This document shows, piece by piece, positions 25,561-37,062 of a stretch of DNA of 64,000 nt. The stretch covers positions 119,091,509 through 119,155,508 of the forward strand of contig CP136068.1 of NCBI GenBank assembly GCA_032622095.1. The letters are read 5' to 3'. Position numbers and translations under genes: made by a program. How positions within the stretch are numbered: the first letter of the stretch is position 1; each line of letters starts with the position of its first letter. The notes below the pieces were generated by a model. It did not search any database. It was given only the letters and a program-made list of their open reading frames with translations, and was not told the origin of the DNA. Source of the DNA: Siphonodentalium dalli. Its lineage: Eukaryota; Mollusca; Scaphopoda; Gadilida; Siphonodentaliidae.

Positions 25561-27529
25561 TAACTTATTGCTCAATTTAACCCAAAAAAATTATATATAT
25601 ATATATTTAATTTTTAATAATTTTTTATTTTTTATTAGATAAAATATTTTATTTTAAATTAAATTAAAAAAAACTCATTAAAATTTTGAAGAACCTATGA
25701 CATTACATCTTTGGGAGGGAAGGGGAGGTACCTCTAGTCACTCCACTATATTTGGTTGAAATCAGGGGTTTGGGAGAAAGCAGGAACAGACAGATGTACA
25801 GAAATGTTCAGTAAATTATTTTAATATCCTTGTATTCTCACTACAGCAAGCCACCCATGTGCTCTGATGGACACATGTTTATAAAACAAGATAACAACTG
25901 CTATGCCATAATGCTCTCTATCCCCAGAGAGTGTAATTCATGTCATTCATAATTTAAATGAGATTAATGGTGTTATCAATGAAGCACCCTTGTTGTTTAC
26001 ATTATCACTCAGTGGTCATTAAAATCAGATTAATTTCATTTTCTCCAAGCTTGAATTAAGAGTGTCTGGCATTTGTAGAATGAGGTTCCCAGAGGGTTAA
26101 TTTAATTATGTTGCTCCACACAGCAGGCTAGCATCACCAAATACACCATCTGAGGACCTCATCTTCTGGGAAGTATCTAGAGTCTCAAATTAACATTTTT
26201 AGCTGCTTTTTTTCCTTCTGTTCAGATTCTATATCCCCTAATTTGCAGAAGATAAAATGCATAATTGAGGTGCCCAATGGGTGTGCATACATCGCCAACT
26301 TCAGCTGGAGAATTTCTATCTGTCCCTAGGTCTCCCATAGCAGTTGGGGATTAAGTAAAATTAGGTTCCCAGATTGTGAATTTGGTGATGCTATCCCACC
26401 TATCAGAATAGCATCACTAGTTTCACTCTTTGGGGACTTCAGACACACTGAATTCAGGCTTGGCTGTTCCAATATTTTCTTAACAACCACTTATCTATGT
26501 GAACTCATTATACCTAATTATGAACAAACAATCGAGGTACATGTATATTGCTGTTGTTGGATTTAAACTGTCGGTCTGTCAGAGAGTCCTTCCATCCATT
26601 GGTCTGTCCATCCAATCCGTCAACAATCCATATGAAATCCTTACCTGTAGGCGACTCACGTTCAAATGGGAGGGATGCCAGGGCCGTAACTTTCTCCCTC
26701 CATAGTAATTCTAACAACTATTACTTCTCAAGAACCTTCAAGTCTATTTAGCTTATATTTGGTATGCAGGGTCCTTGGGCGGCATGTTCAGATCTGTTCA
26801 AATGGGGTCATTTTTTGGAAAATCAATTAACTTCAACTCTTAAAAGCCACTGTTTAAAATTACTAGATGAATAGATCTCATACATGGGGATTGATGTTTG
26901 TTCAACTAGGGGCAGAGGTAAAAGTTATAGCTCCCCCACCCACACTACCTGTATCTATGTTGTATGCTACTGTTATAATAATATATAGATTCCTCTTGAA
27001 AATTTCATTTCTGATACAACATTAGTTGTAGATTAGATTTTCACACCAAAAATAAGACATCCTTAAACCACACTTAGACTCACTATATGAATAGTTCTCA
27101 TAATTTGATTTTAATTTCCAACTAGTATGTTTTTAAACCAACAGTCCATATTTGCCGACTTCATGTTAATCTGTTGTAATGGGGCACAAATTTTGACTTT
27201 ATGGGAGATGTCAGGCTGGAAATTCCCAAAAGTTTGAGAGCTTGAAGCACCCATTCCAGTTATAAAATTTCAACATAAGAGGGGTGTGCAAAATTAATTT
27301 TGTGAACTTAGGACTATGGAATGGTTAAGATTATCTTGTTTAAAAGGGGGTTGGAGATTTGACAGTAGTGTGCACTTTGAAATTTCAAGGTGAAGAGTCC
27401 GGCTCATCAGCAAATCCCGAGCTACATGTATATGTCCATGTTTAGAACTACTTGTCTTAACTTATTTTGACAAGTACTGACTGTGTTAGTCTTCAAAGTC
27501 CCTTTCTTCTCAGTCTTTACAGTAGGTGA
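25561..27529. other. No gene; AT-rich tract and diverged element fragments
   Basis: 25565-25690 is an almost pure A/T stretch. A diverged TAGCTCACC-family fragment without hairpin spans roughly 26556-26830 (TCCATCCAATCCGTCAAC, then a TTATATTTGGTATG unit). The rest shows no recognised feature. Confidence 0.4.
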
Positions 27530-28022
27530 GCGTCTCCACAGTCATTGACTGTCTTGTTAATTTCAAAATTTGTATCCATTAGCACACCCTGTGGCCCGCA
27601 ATTATTGGAGAAATGTTTCTGAAAATTTACAGACATGTTTAGGATCACCTCTAGATGGGAGCCATCAAATTTTAACAATTTACAATGAAAAACATGGCCG
27701 CCGATTTTGAATTTTACTCTTTGCAATTTGCATGACTAAATCCTTCAGCACAACCTACAGGCCACATCCCTCACCGATCGTCAACAAACTTCATAATGAT
27801 GTTCATGGTAAAGGTTGTTCCACACCGGGCGCGAGCGAGCGATTATAACGGCCGTTTTCTAACGTCCGTATCAGTTCAAAGCGCGCGATTTTTATGTCCA
27901 CACTGCAAGCGACTGAAACGCTTCGTCACGCGCGATAGTCAGGTTATTATTCTGTGTGTACGCTAATTTCAGGGGAGTCAGGTGGCTGCATGGGGGATAC
28001 CCCCACCCCACACACTTATGAC

Positions 28023-28800
28023 TAATGTGTAGGGTTTCTACAAACAACGTGTAGCCCTGCTACACAACCATTATTCATTTTTTATCTTAAACATATTTTA
28101 CACAATAAATGGGTCAATTTATACACATGTATACACACTGGTGTGCATAAAATCAACACATATGCCTTACACATGTTGTGTAAATTATTACACATATATA
28201 TCGTAGACAAGAATGTAAAGTTCAGTATTCCGAACTGTGGGTATATAGTATTCATGGCAAATGGAGATTTATATGTTAAAACTTTCATGGAGTACAATGG
28301 TACGTAATATTTTGCTCTGTCATGTGTGAGTTTTCGTTTTAAATGAACAAACCATGGTCGTGGCATGGTTGCACGTGATTAGTATTAACGTATTACAACA
28401 ATCATATAAACAAGAGTAAGAGCAGTATTCTTCATGAAAGTTTTAACAAATATATCCTCATATATCATTAGTACAATACTCACAAGTCGGAATTCTGAAC
28501 TTACATTCCTTGTCTACAATTTGTTTATTCTCGTCACTCAAAATTACATGGGTATTGAGACAGTAGTAAATTGTATTCCAAAACATATACTCAAACAATA
28601 TCGTCGTCATGTAGCAGACTATGAAACTGAAGGCACGCAATACGCACGATCTACATTCTTACACAAGTGTGTGTAATAAAATGTACACATTATGTGTAGA
28701 ACGGCACTTGGTCAATGTAATTGTATGTAGAACTACACATTGCTATGTGTATTAATCGGGTTTACACATTTGATGTGTAATCGTTTCTACACATTAGTTA
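28023..28800. mobile_element. Nested inverted-repeat element with TGTGTAG-type ends
   Basis: ACTAATGTGTAG at the left and CTACACATTAGT at the right are inverted termini. Repeated TACACA/TGTGTA motifs sit inside both. An inner inverted pair (about 28203-28295 against 28425-28530, sharing GTTAAAACTTTCATG and GTAGACAAG) makes the centre self-complementary. Open frames across it arise from the inverted arms. Confidence 0.62.
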
Positions 28801-29082
28801 TAATAGTGCTCCCACCCGGTAATACGCGATTATTATTAGTTGATGAATGCATTGTCTCATGTTTACCACAACGTCTTTTGGAATGAACTAGCCTCGTTAT
28901 ATTCTTTATCATTTCCCCTGATTATACCAAAATATAATTCACCAGCCAATGGAGCAGATTATACGGTCCATGATTTTAGTTCTTTACAAGGAATAAACTG
29001 AATATAGTAATCTAAGGTGGAATTTCAGTCACGAAAAATAACAAAAATAAATGGTTTAATTATTTGGTCATAGAGACATACA

Positions 29083-29182
29083 GTCATACAGACACACATG
29101 GCATACATGCATACATACATACATACAGTCATACAGACACACACAGTCATACAGACACACATGTGCCATACAGACACACATG
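29083..29182. repeat. Microsatellite, CATA and CAGACA motifs
   Basis: Repeats of CATACAGACACACA and CATACATACATACA, inside the Harbinger-like element. Confidence 0.85.
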
Positions 29183-30125
29183 CGTTGTACTTCGATTATT
29201 AGCCTCTCGCTAAAGTCCTCCATTATCGTGGCGACAAATCAGTGTGCCGTCATCAAATAGAAAAATGACGGTCGTATAAACACCTATTTGAGAGCCATCC
29301 AATTATCTCGCTGGTTTGCAACAAAGCGACAATTCGACGAAGCATAAAATCACTGCTATAATCGCCTCGTGGTCAGCGAGTCGGTCGCTTGCGGTGTGAT
29401 CATAAAAATCGCGCGCCTTGAACTGCTACGGACGTTAGAAAACGGCCGTTATAATCGCTCGCTCGCGCCCGGTGTGGAACAACCTTAACCAACAATATTT
29501 TCCAAATTTCATTAAAAAACATGGGCGCCAGCAGCCATCTTCGATTTTACTCTTCTCATGATTAAAATCCTTTGGCACAGCCTACATGCCACATCCTTCA
29601 TCCAAACTTCATATGATTCTTTGGTGTGACTTCTAGATGGAAGCTGTCCAATTATTCCGAAATTTGTTAAAAACATGGGTGCCTGGAGCCATCTTGGATT
29701 TCACATTTGAAACCATCGGCAAATCATGCAGCCAACATTTAGACGGATCTAGAGTTCACCTATTGATGTAACATTTAGGATTTTGTATTTTTTTATTTAT
29801 GTGTTATCTGGTGGTGGGAGTGTTGATGGTGTTGATGATATAAATTATATATATAACTCTTCAGTTATGGAGGAAAAATAAAGATATATATAAAATGAAG
29901 TTAATTTCATTCACACAATACAATCCATTTCCTCAAACTTTTTCACTTTCCTTCTTTATCATTCTATTGACTGATCAGCATAAAATTAGTAACGCCTCCC
30001 CAAGTTGAGCTACAGTGTCATTGACACTGTTGTTAAGCATTTCAAATTGTCCAAAAAATTTAGAAATGGCCAAAAAGTTGGTCGAAAGAATTTTCCAACC
30101 AGCATATCACTATCTGTTGGTTTGT

Positions 30126-31229
30126 TAGCTCAACTTACTTTTGTAAGTTTGAGCTATTGCCATGGTTTGGCGTCCGTTGCCGTGTGTCCGTCAACAATTT
30201 CCTTTGGCGCGGGCTACAGGTTGTACCTTTGGTCTGATCTTCATGAAATTTGTCATGAATGTTGACATTGACATGTAGATGGGAACGAGTCATTTTGGGG
30301 TCATTCGGCCAAAAAACATGGCCGCTGGCAGCCATCTTGGATTTCAAGATTCAATCCATTGGCGCGGCCTACAGGTCGTACTGTTCATCTGATCATCATG
30401 AAATTTGTCATTGATGTTAATAATGACATGTAGATGGGAACGAGTGATTTTGGGGTCGTTCGGCCAAAAAACATGGCCGCCAGCAGCCATCTTGGATTTT
30501 ACTCTTTGCATGACTAAATCCTTTGGCGCGGGCTACAGGTCGTTTTTTTGGTCGGAAGTTTATGAAATTTGTCATGGATGTTAACACTGTCATGTAGATG
30601 GGAACGAGTGATTTTGGAGTTGTTCGGCCAAAAAACATGGCCGCCAGCAGCCATCTTGGATTTTACTCTTTGCATGACTAAATCCTTTGGCGCGGGCTAC
30701 ATGTTGTACCTTTGGTCTAATCTTTATGAAATTTGTCATGAATGTTGACATTGACATGTAGATGGGAACGAGTCATTTTGGGGTCATTCGGCCAAAAAAA
30801 ATGGCCGCTGGCGGCCATCTTAGATTTCAAAATTCAATCCATTGGCGCGGGCTACAGGTCGTACTGTTCGTCTGATCACCATGAAATTTGTCATTGATGT
30901 TAATATTGACATGTAGATGGGAACGAGTCATTTTGGGGTCGTTCGGCCAATAAACATGGCCGCCAGTAGGTCGTAGCTTTGGTCAGATCTTCATAAAATT
31001 TGTCATGGATGTTAACAATTATACGTAGATGGGAACGAGTTCTTTTGGGGTCAATTGGCCAAAAAAAATGGCCACCAGCAGCCATCTTGTGTTTCACTCT
31101 TTGCATCACTAAATCCTTTGGTGCAGGTTAGACATTTCAATTAGCACCTTTCCTATTCCTCCATTTACTGTCAACCATTAAATTATTCCCCTACCTAAGT
31201 TGAGCTACAGTGTCATTGACACTTTCATT
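30126..31229 (+). mobile_element. Pearl-like (Helentron-type, non-autonomous) element, complete
   Basis: This is the cleanest copy in the window. The left hairpin TAGCTCAACTTACTTTTGTA to AGTTTGAGCTA (30126-30155) is followed by GGCGTCCGTTGCCGTGTGTC. About five to six core units of 150-165 bp follow (GGGAACGAGTSATTTTGGGG, AACATGGCCGCCAGCAGCCA). The right end is a unique TTAAATTATTCCCCTACCT, then AAGTTGAGCTA, the inverse of the left terminus, and the palindrome AGTGTCATTGACACT. Its last bases lie about 15 bp before the acceptor of exon 2. No protein is encoded. Similarity to Pearl elements is inferred from architecture. Confidence 0.8.
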
Positions 31230-31240
31230 TTGATTTATAG

Positions 31241-31400
31241 GAACGGATTCGCAAGCAACAAACCAACAATGACGGATGTCTGGAGCTTATTCAGTGTCTT
31301 CATAGGACAGGAAATTCATGCATATGGTTAGATGCAATAACCAAAGGTCTAATAGAACTGAAATGGCAAGATATAGCAGATAAATTGACACAAAAAAGAG
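31241..31400 (+). CDS. Exon 2: second half of CARD-like domain
   Basis: The acceptor is GATTTATAG at 31232-31240 and the donor GTTTGT is at 31401. The exon is 160 nt: 53 codons plus one base, phase 1. It reads ERIRKQQTNNDGCLELIQCL and continues with an HRTGN turn and an aromatic helix (WLDAI, then LKWQDIADKL). The TN-gly-leu-leu pattern followed by a W-containing helix is typical of RLR-type CARDs. These residues (41-93) complete the domain begun 18.5 kb upstream. A Pearl-like element ends within about 15 bp of the acceptor, so part of the pyrimidine tract is transposon-derived. The reading frame is intact with no stops. Confidence 0.68.
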
Positions 31401-31843
31401 GTTTGTATTAAATAGTATTTAGATGAATCTGCTATATTCATATGTTGCATCAGTCTGTTGAGTTACCACTATCTGTTGTCTGCCTTTTTCCATGTGCACA
31501 ATGCATTGCTATACAACAAAGATCTGCTTTTGGATTAAATACAATATTGCAGACCATTCTACTTCCCATATGTTTCATATGGTCAGGATGACTAGCATAT
31601 TGCTGTTAAGGGGGGTTAATCGGTCTCAGTTAGAAGTGGGTCATGCAATCGACCTCGATTGATGACCGAGAAGAAAAAAAATAACTCCATTAGGCGCCCG
31701 TGTCTCAGGTCACACGTGACCGATCAGGCTGGAATCACCACTCTTTGAAGTACATGTACACAACCCACTTGTTACCCCCAAAAGGGTGGGAACAGAGGTG
31801 GGAGTCATCCCTCCCATACTCACATATGTATCGTAGAATTCCC
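31401..31843. other. Intron 2 start, no further exon seen; possible SINE-like block at 31610-31830
   Basis: The end of the block (AGTCATCCCTCCCATACTCA) resembles the end of the tandem unit at 62600 (AAGTCATCCCCGATCACACA). That could be a shared short interspersed element on the minus strand; the match is short. Confidence 0.35.
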
Positions 31844-33000
31844 CTCAAGTCTTGGATGAGGTAAGAATTCTGTCGGCGGGCGGACGGCGGGCGGGCAGAC
31901 CTAAAGAATGCCTTATAACTTTTGTCAACGGATTCGAAAAAATTTTGGTGTGTGAGTTGCTCCCAATGACAAAGTACTGCCTGTTAAAAATAGGTCACGT
32001 CCGAACTTTTTGACAAGTTATCCATCTTTGATGACTTTTTTTTGTAGTTTAACTCACGCAAATATTAACCAATTTCAACAATGTTTTGTATATGAGACTT
32101 TTGCAACAATATCTCGGATGAGTTCGAAAACCAGGTTTGTCCGAAATTTCTTTCCGGAGTTATGGGTCTTAGTTAGTCTATTTTTAGCAATTTTATCACC
32201 GTTAGCGCGATAACTCGATGAAATATTAACCGATTTCAACAATATTTGGTATATGAGTCTCCTGCAACAATATCTCGAACGAGTTCGAAAACCAGGTTTG
32301 TCCAAAAAATTTTCGCGGAGTTATGGGTCTTAGTTTGTCTATTTTTAGCAATTTTATCACCGTTAGCGCGATAACTCAATGAAATATTAACCGATTTCAA
32401 CAATATTTGGTATATGAGTCTCCTGCAACAATATCTCGGACGAGTTCGAAAACCAGGTTTCTCCGAGTTGTTTTTGCGGAGTTATGGGTCTTAGTTTGTC
32501 TATTTTTAGCAATGTTATCACCGTTAGCGCGATAACTCGATGAAATATTAACCGATCTCAACAATATTTGGTGTATGTGTGTCCTGCAACAATATCTCGG
32601 ACGAGTTCGAAAACCAGGTTTGTCCAAATTATTTTCGCGGAGTTATGGGTCTTAGTTTGTCTATTTTTAGCAATTTTATCACCGTTAGCACGATAACTCG
32701 ATGAAATATTAACCGATTTAAACAATATTTGGTATATGAGTCTATTGCAACAATATCTTTGACGAGTTCGAAAACCTGTTTGTCCGAAAAATAATTCCGG
32801 AGTTATGGGTCTTAGTTTGTCTATTTTAATCACAATTTTATCACTGTTAGTGCGATAACTCAATGAAATATTAACGGATTCAATTGATATTTGGTATATA
32901 GGTCTATTGCAATAATATACCACCGTCCAACTTTTTTTCCCGGGGGTTGTGCACCTTATTGGCAGAAGTTTGGTTCGACTGCCAAAAAAATTGACAAGCA
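31844..33000 (+). mobile_element. Hairpin-led element with 161-bp tandem units
   Basis: The palindrome AGAATTCCCCTCAAG and its partner GATGAGGTAAGAATTCT (about 31838-31873) is followed by a GGCGGGCGGAC tract (31874-31900). Then come at least five units with GCGATAACTCGATGAAATAT near 32209, 32370, 32531 and 32693, a step of 161 bp. Each holds GAGTTCGAAAACCAGGTTTG and GAGTTATGGGTCTTAGT. The GTCC tract of the other families is replaced by GGCG here. Confidence 0.75.
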
Positions 33001-33079
33001 TCTTAGATGCGTACCCCTTGTTTCTTTGGTTTCTGGATGATAACTCAAGTTTGGACTGTTCAATTGAAAATTCTGTTTT

Positions 33080-33262
33080 TAGCTCACCTGAGACGAAGTC
33101 TCCGGTGGAGCTATAGCCATCACTCCTTGTCCGTCGTCCGTCTGGCCATTCGTCGAGCCGTCTGTCCGTCCGTCCGTCACACTTTTGAGTAGCACCATGG
33201 TGTAATCAACTCCTACAGTTTTCATCCTAGAGATTTGAAACTTCAGAATATTGTTGTCCATA
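33080..33262 (+). mobile_element. Hairpin-led element, TAGCTCACC family, short
   Basis: The same 34-bp hairpin as at 25148 (33080-33113), then CATCACTCCTTGTCCGTCGT, a GTCC tract, and a unit with CACCATGGTGTAATCAACTC shared with the GTCCCCCG family. It ends by 33349 where that family begins. Confidence 0.75.
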
Positions 33263-33348
33263 TACTGAAGATGTGCAACATGTATATAGATGACGGAAAT
33301 TATTTTTTGACAAAGTTATTAACCCTTTTCGAATATTTCAACATTTTT

Positions 33349-34386
33349 GTCCCCCGACGTTTCCGTCGGAGGACTATAGTAATGACCCTCGTCCGTCCGT
33401 CCGTGCGTCCGTGCGTCCGTGTGTCCGTGCGTCCGAGATTGGGTACCTTCATGGTGTAATCAACTCCTCCTACAGTTTTAAACGTAGAGATTTGAAACTC
33501 TGGGATATTGTTCCTAACATGTTGGTGATTTGCAACATCTATATAGCTAATCAAAAATATAAATTTTTCCATATTTTTGGGGGGGTTTTCGACTTAGAAA
33601 ATTTGGAACATTTTTGCCTTTTGGATGAGATTGGGTACCTTCATGGTGTAATCAACTCCTCCTACAGTTTTAAATGTAGAGATTTGAAACTCTGGGATAT
33701 TGTTCCTAACATGTTGGTGATTTGCAACATCTATATAGCTAATCAAAAATATCATTTTTTCCATATTTTTGGGGGGGGTTTTCGACTTAGAAAATTTGGA
33801 ACATTTTTGCCTTTTGGATGAGATTGGGTACCTTCATGGTGTAATCAACTCCTCCTACAGTTTTAAATGTAGAGATTTGAAACTCTGGGATATTGTTCCT
33901 AACATGTTGGTGATTTGCAACATCTATATAGCTAATCAAAAATATCATTTTTTCCATATTTTTGGGGGGTTTTCGACTTAGAAAATTTGGAACATTTTTG
34001 CCTTTTGGATGAGATTGGGTACCTTCATGGTGTAATCAACTCCACCTACAGTTTTAAATGTAGAGATTTGAAACTTTGGGATATTGTTCCTAACATGTTG
34101 GTGATATGCAACATCTATATAGCTAATACAAAAATATCATTTTTTCGCGTTTGCATGCGTTTGTTCATCGGGTTGTTTTGTCCAAGAAATTTTGCGGTGG
34201 TTTGCAACATCTATATACTGTATAACATTGTTGCAAATAGTATCCTTCTAACAATTCCAATCATGAAGTTTACCACTCGAGTCGGGGGACATGTGGTCTG
34301 CGACCTTTTATTTTAATTTCTTTGACAAAGTGGCATCGACTTGCCACATTTCTGGGGGAAACTGTGGTCTGGTGACCGTTTATTTA
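33349..34386 (+). mobile_element. Hairpin-led element, GTCCCCCG family, with 190-bp tandem units
   Basis: The hairpin GTCCCCCGACG to CGTCGGAGGAC (33349-33374) is followed by CTATAGTAATGACCCTCGTC and GTCC/GTGC repeats (to 33434). Four near-identical units start GGGTACCTTCATGGTGTAAT at about 33438, 33630, 33826 and 34016 (steps about 190-196 bp). The right end carries CGGGGGAC, the inverse of the left terminus, then GTGGTCTGCGACC near 34282-34305. A second, slightly diverged right end follows at 34340-34375. Frames of 136, 109 and 70 codons here are repeat shadows. Confidence 0.8.
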
Positions 34387-34488
34387 TATGTGAATGGCCT
34401 CCACAAATGTCAGCTGTACCCATGGTGAGTGTTGAATGGTTGGCCGCTAGTATCAGGTAAAAATATACGCGCATGCACAAAGCATATA

Positions 34489-37060
34489 CAGCACTGCTCA
34501 AATTAAGCGACCTGTTTTAACGAGGTGTACATGCGTTCATACCGCGGTGCAATACCGCGACATACCGCGGATTCGCGGTTGCACTACCACGCGCGTACCG
34601 CGGTACCACCGCGACGTTCACGGTACCACCGCACTACCAGCGGTAACGAATGTTGGTAGCGCGGTGGCACGCGGTAATGCACCGCACAAACGCGGTGACA
34701 TTACCGCTACGCGGTAGCATTTTTGTAACGAGGTTAATGACGGGATTCGATGGCTGACCGTCAATCTTCCAAAATAGGACGGCCGTTCTCACGATCTCCG
34801 TCCATGTGTGTGTACCGTGAAGTGTATTATTAAAATATTGAAATAGATGAAAGCCGAGTATCGGGGAAATATGCCCATTATAACGGGATTCCAGATTAAG
34901 TAAAGGTAAGTATAAGTTACTTTGAGAAAGTCATTTTTCAATTAATGTGAATATTAAAATATTACAATAACATTTCTAGTTTCGTTTTATTGCCTAAAAT
35001 CCCCATAAATTACACTATTTGTAATCAGTGTTGGTTATCGGGAAGGGAACAAATGATTTCGGCCATTTTAGACAGCTCGATAAATCCCGTATCTACAGTT
35101 TATATCAATGTTCAGATGTACGTGACCCCTAAATTGAATGATAACGACCACTATTTAAATAGTCCCCAGAATAAATATCGTTATTAACTTTATTGACATT
35201 CATTAACTGCAAATCACAAACACCATTTGTTCGTATAACGGGAATTATTGTCTTAGCAATAAAAGACACAACGTGGAACTCCCGTATATCCAGGAAAAAA
35301 ACACCACATTCTGGCAAAAGCACGTGTCACTGATTACGTCATACTGCAGCTGGCAGACTTTGTTAATATAGGTCACGGGGCACTTTAATTAAGATGTCGT
35401 CATGTCTTTTTATAACTGGCCTCAATGGGTGAAATAAATATTTGTGTTTTGTTGATGGTGCTATTATCTAGTAAAACTACACACGTGACGCACGCGCGAA
35501 TGGCTGTTTTGTGTTTTGGACACTTGTATTTACATTACTTCAATGCGTCCGTTTGGCTCGCAGAAGGTAGTTCAGATATTTATGGATCTGTTTTGTGCGA
35601 ACGACCACGTGGCTTCAAACAGACAAGTCTCATTCGATCTTTAAAATGTTGTGCACGTAATAGCTATTTATAAATATTTGTCGCACAAAAGTGAGACAAA
35701 CGCTCTTTATTGCTACCGTATCGGGAATACTAACAAGGACTAAAACACACCGAATTCGATCACTTGAAATAATTATGTTACAATGTTAACCTCTGTATAT
35801 AACCAAACAAACATATTTTATCTTTCCAACACCATGCATGTTTTTTTCCGAATAACGATTAGATAGGAATACCGGTATGTGATATAATTTATACTGCGAC
35901 CCACCGAGAACTACAAGTGCACGCCCTGCCAAAAGTTGCAATTTCACATCAAACGATGCCGCCCGACACGCACTCGTGAGCAAATGAATGTTCACGTAAC
36001 AAAATCAAAGACTGATTTGACAACTTTGTGTCTTTCAATGTTTGGTGTTTTGCTTGTGTCTTTTGTCGCGCACATTGGTGATGATAACAACTTTACTTTG
36101 CTGCATGACATGTGCCACGCTTTCTTAGTTATACATTTTATTCCCACCGACAAATCTTCAGGCGCAAATGTTTGTAAATTGCTTTACTATTTCACGCATG
36201 CGTACAATCATACGTCTTGGCGATAATACACTATTTACGCGCCGATTATGTTTGGCATATGAACACAACTATAGATTTGAACGAATATGAATATTTCTGC
36301 AATTATCGCCGCCCTGGCCTCCAAGACTAAACTCGGACTCAGTGTTACTAATGAACCGCCCCCGCTGGTTTCGACCAAATTCAGATAAATGGAGGATTTA
36401 CTTTTCCCATTTTATAAGAAATTTAGATTTCGGAAACCCACAAAAAATAAAAAATTCCGTATGAGTGGAAACCGATATAGGAATCGGGTGCGTAAATCAT
36501 TTGACGATATGTAAGATAGATGCTAACAACAAAACTATTACTCCACGGTGTTTTGCGTAATCCAGTCCCCGTAAGCAACTATAGCCGAGTTCAAAAACCG
36601 CCGACGTGATTAAACGTGATGTACGTGTACATTTGTAATACCGTATGTTACATGTAAACCAGACATGTTCATATGTAATCCAATTGCATTATTATTCATT
36701 TATATTCATTACGTATACATAATTACGTGCAGCTTACAGGTATTCATTCAATACAAAAGTTATTCATAATCATTTACCTACCGTGTGACGCCTTGTTTCA
36801 GTCGTGTTCTCTCCGCGGTGGAGGGCCGTTAGCGGTAATTTGAACGCGGTTACGAAAAAAATACCGCGGTGTACGGCGGTAACGAACACCAATAACGCGG
36901 TGACCTGCGGTAACCAACGGTAAAAATACCGTACCAGTACCGCGGGTCAACCGCCCTCCGTCGCGGTACAGAATGATAACCGCGGTATTTTGGTGGTAAC
37001 ACCGCGGTAAGTACCGGCCCATAACCTCGTTAAACAGGTCGCTTACTGAGAGCATAGCTG
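34489..37060 (+). mobile_element. 2.6-kb TA-flanked element, copy B
   Basis: Same termini as copy A, with TA at 34487-34488 and 37061-37062. The left subterminal block is longer, with CCGCGGTACCACCGCGACGT-type motifs. A 96-codon frame (35936-36226) has a close counterpart in copy C (79 codons, 56668-56907) and a broken one in copy A. No family is recognised and it is probably fortuitous. The flanks (ATATACGCGCATGCAC before, CATACGATATTTTAAGCACA after) resemble one continuous sequence at 38170-38260, which supports the insertion point. Confidence 0.85.
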
Positions 37061-37062
37061 TA

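Larger units (their letters stand above)
27812..29484. mobile_element. PIF/Harbinger-like element with long CpG-rich TIRs
   Basis: The termini AGGTTGTTCCACACCGGGCG and its inverse are flanked by TAA on both sides (27809-27811, 29485-29487), the TWA target typical of PIF/Harbinger. Imperfect inverted similarity continues for about 100 bp (GCGAGCGAGCGATTATAACG and GGCCGTTTTCTAACGTCCGT). No transposase is recognised. It carries a nested inverted-repeat element (28023-28800) and a microsatellite. Confidence 0.78.
27530..30030 (+). mobile_element. Pearl-like core units and right end, interrupted by a Harbinger-like element
   Basis: Core-type motifs lie at 27530-27808 (AACATGGCCGCCGATTTTGA, TTCAGCACAACCTACAGGCC) and resume at 29488-29760 (AACATGGGCGCCAGCAGCCA). 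A right terminus with AAGTTGAGCTA and the palindrome AGTGTCATTGACACT lies near 30003-30029. The break at 27812-29484 is a separate transposon. Confidence 0.62.

Noticed and set aside
32060-32960. Regular 161-bp repeats considered as a CRISPR array
   Set aside because: Whole units repeat without unique spacers, in a eukaryotic intron; it is a tandem array in a hairpin-led element.
33411-34316. 136, 109 and 70 codon frames with repeated GYLHGVINS
   Set aside because: They are the 190-bp tandem unit read in one frame; no independent coding evidence.
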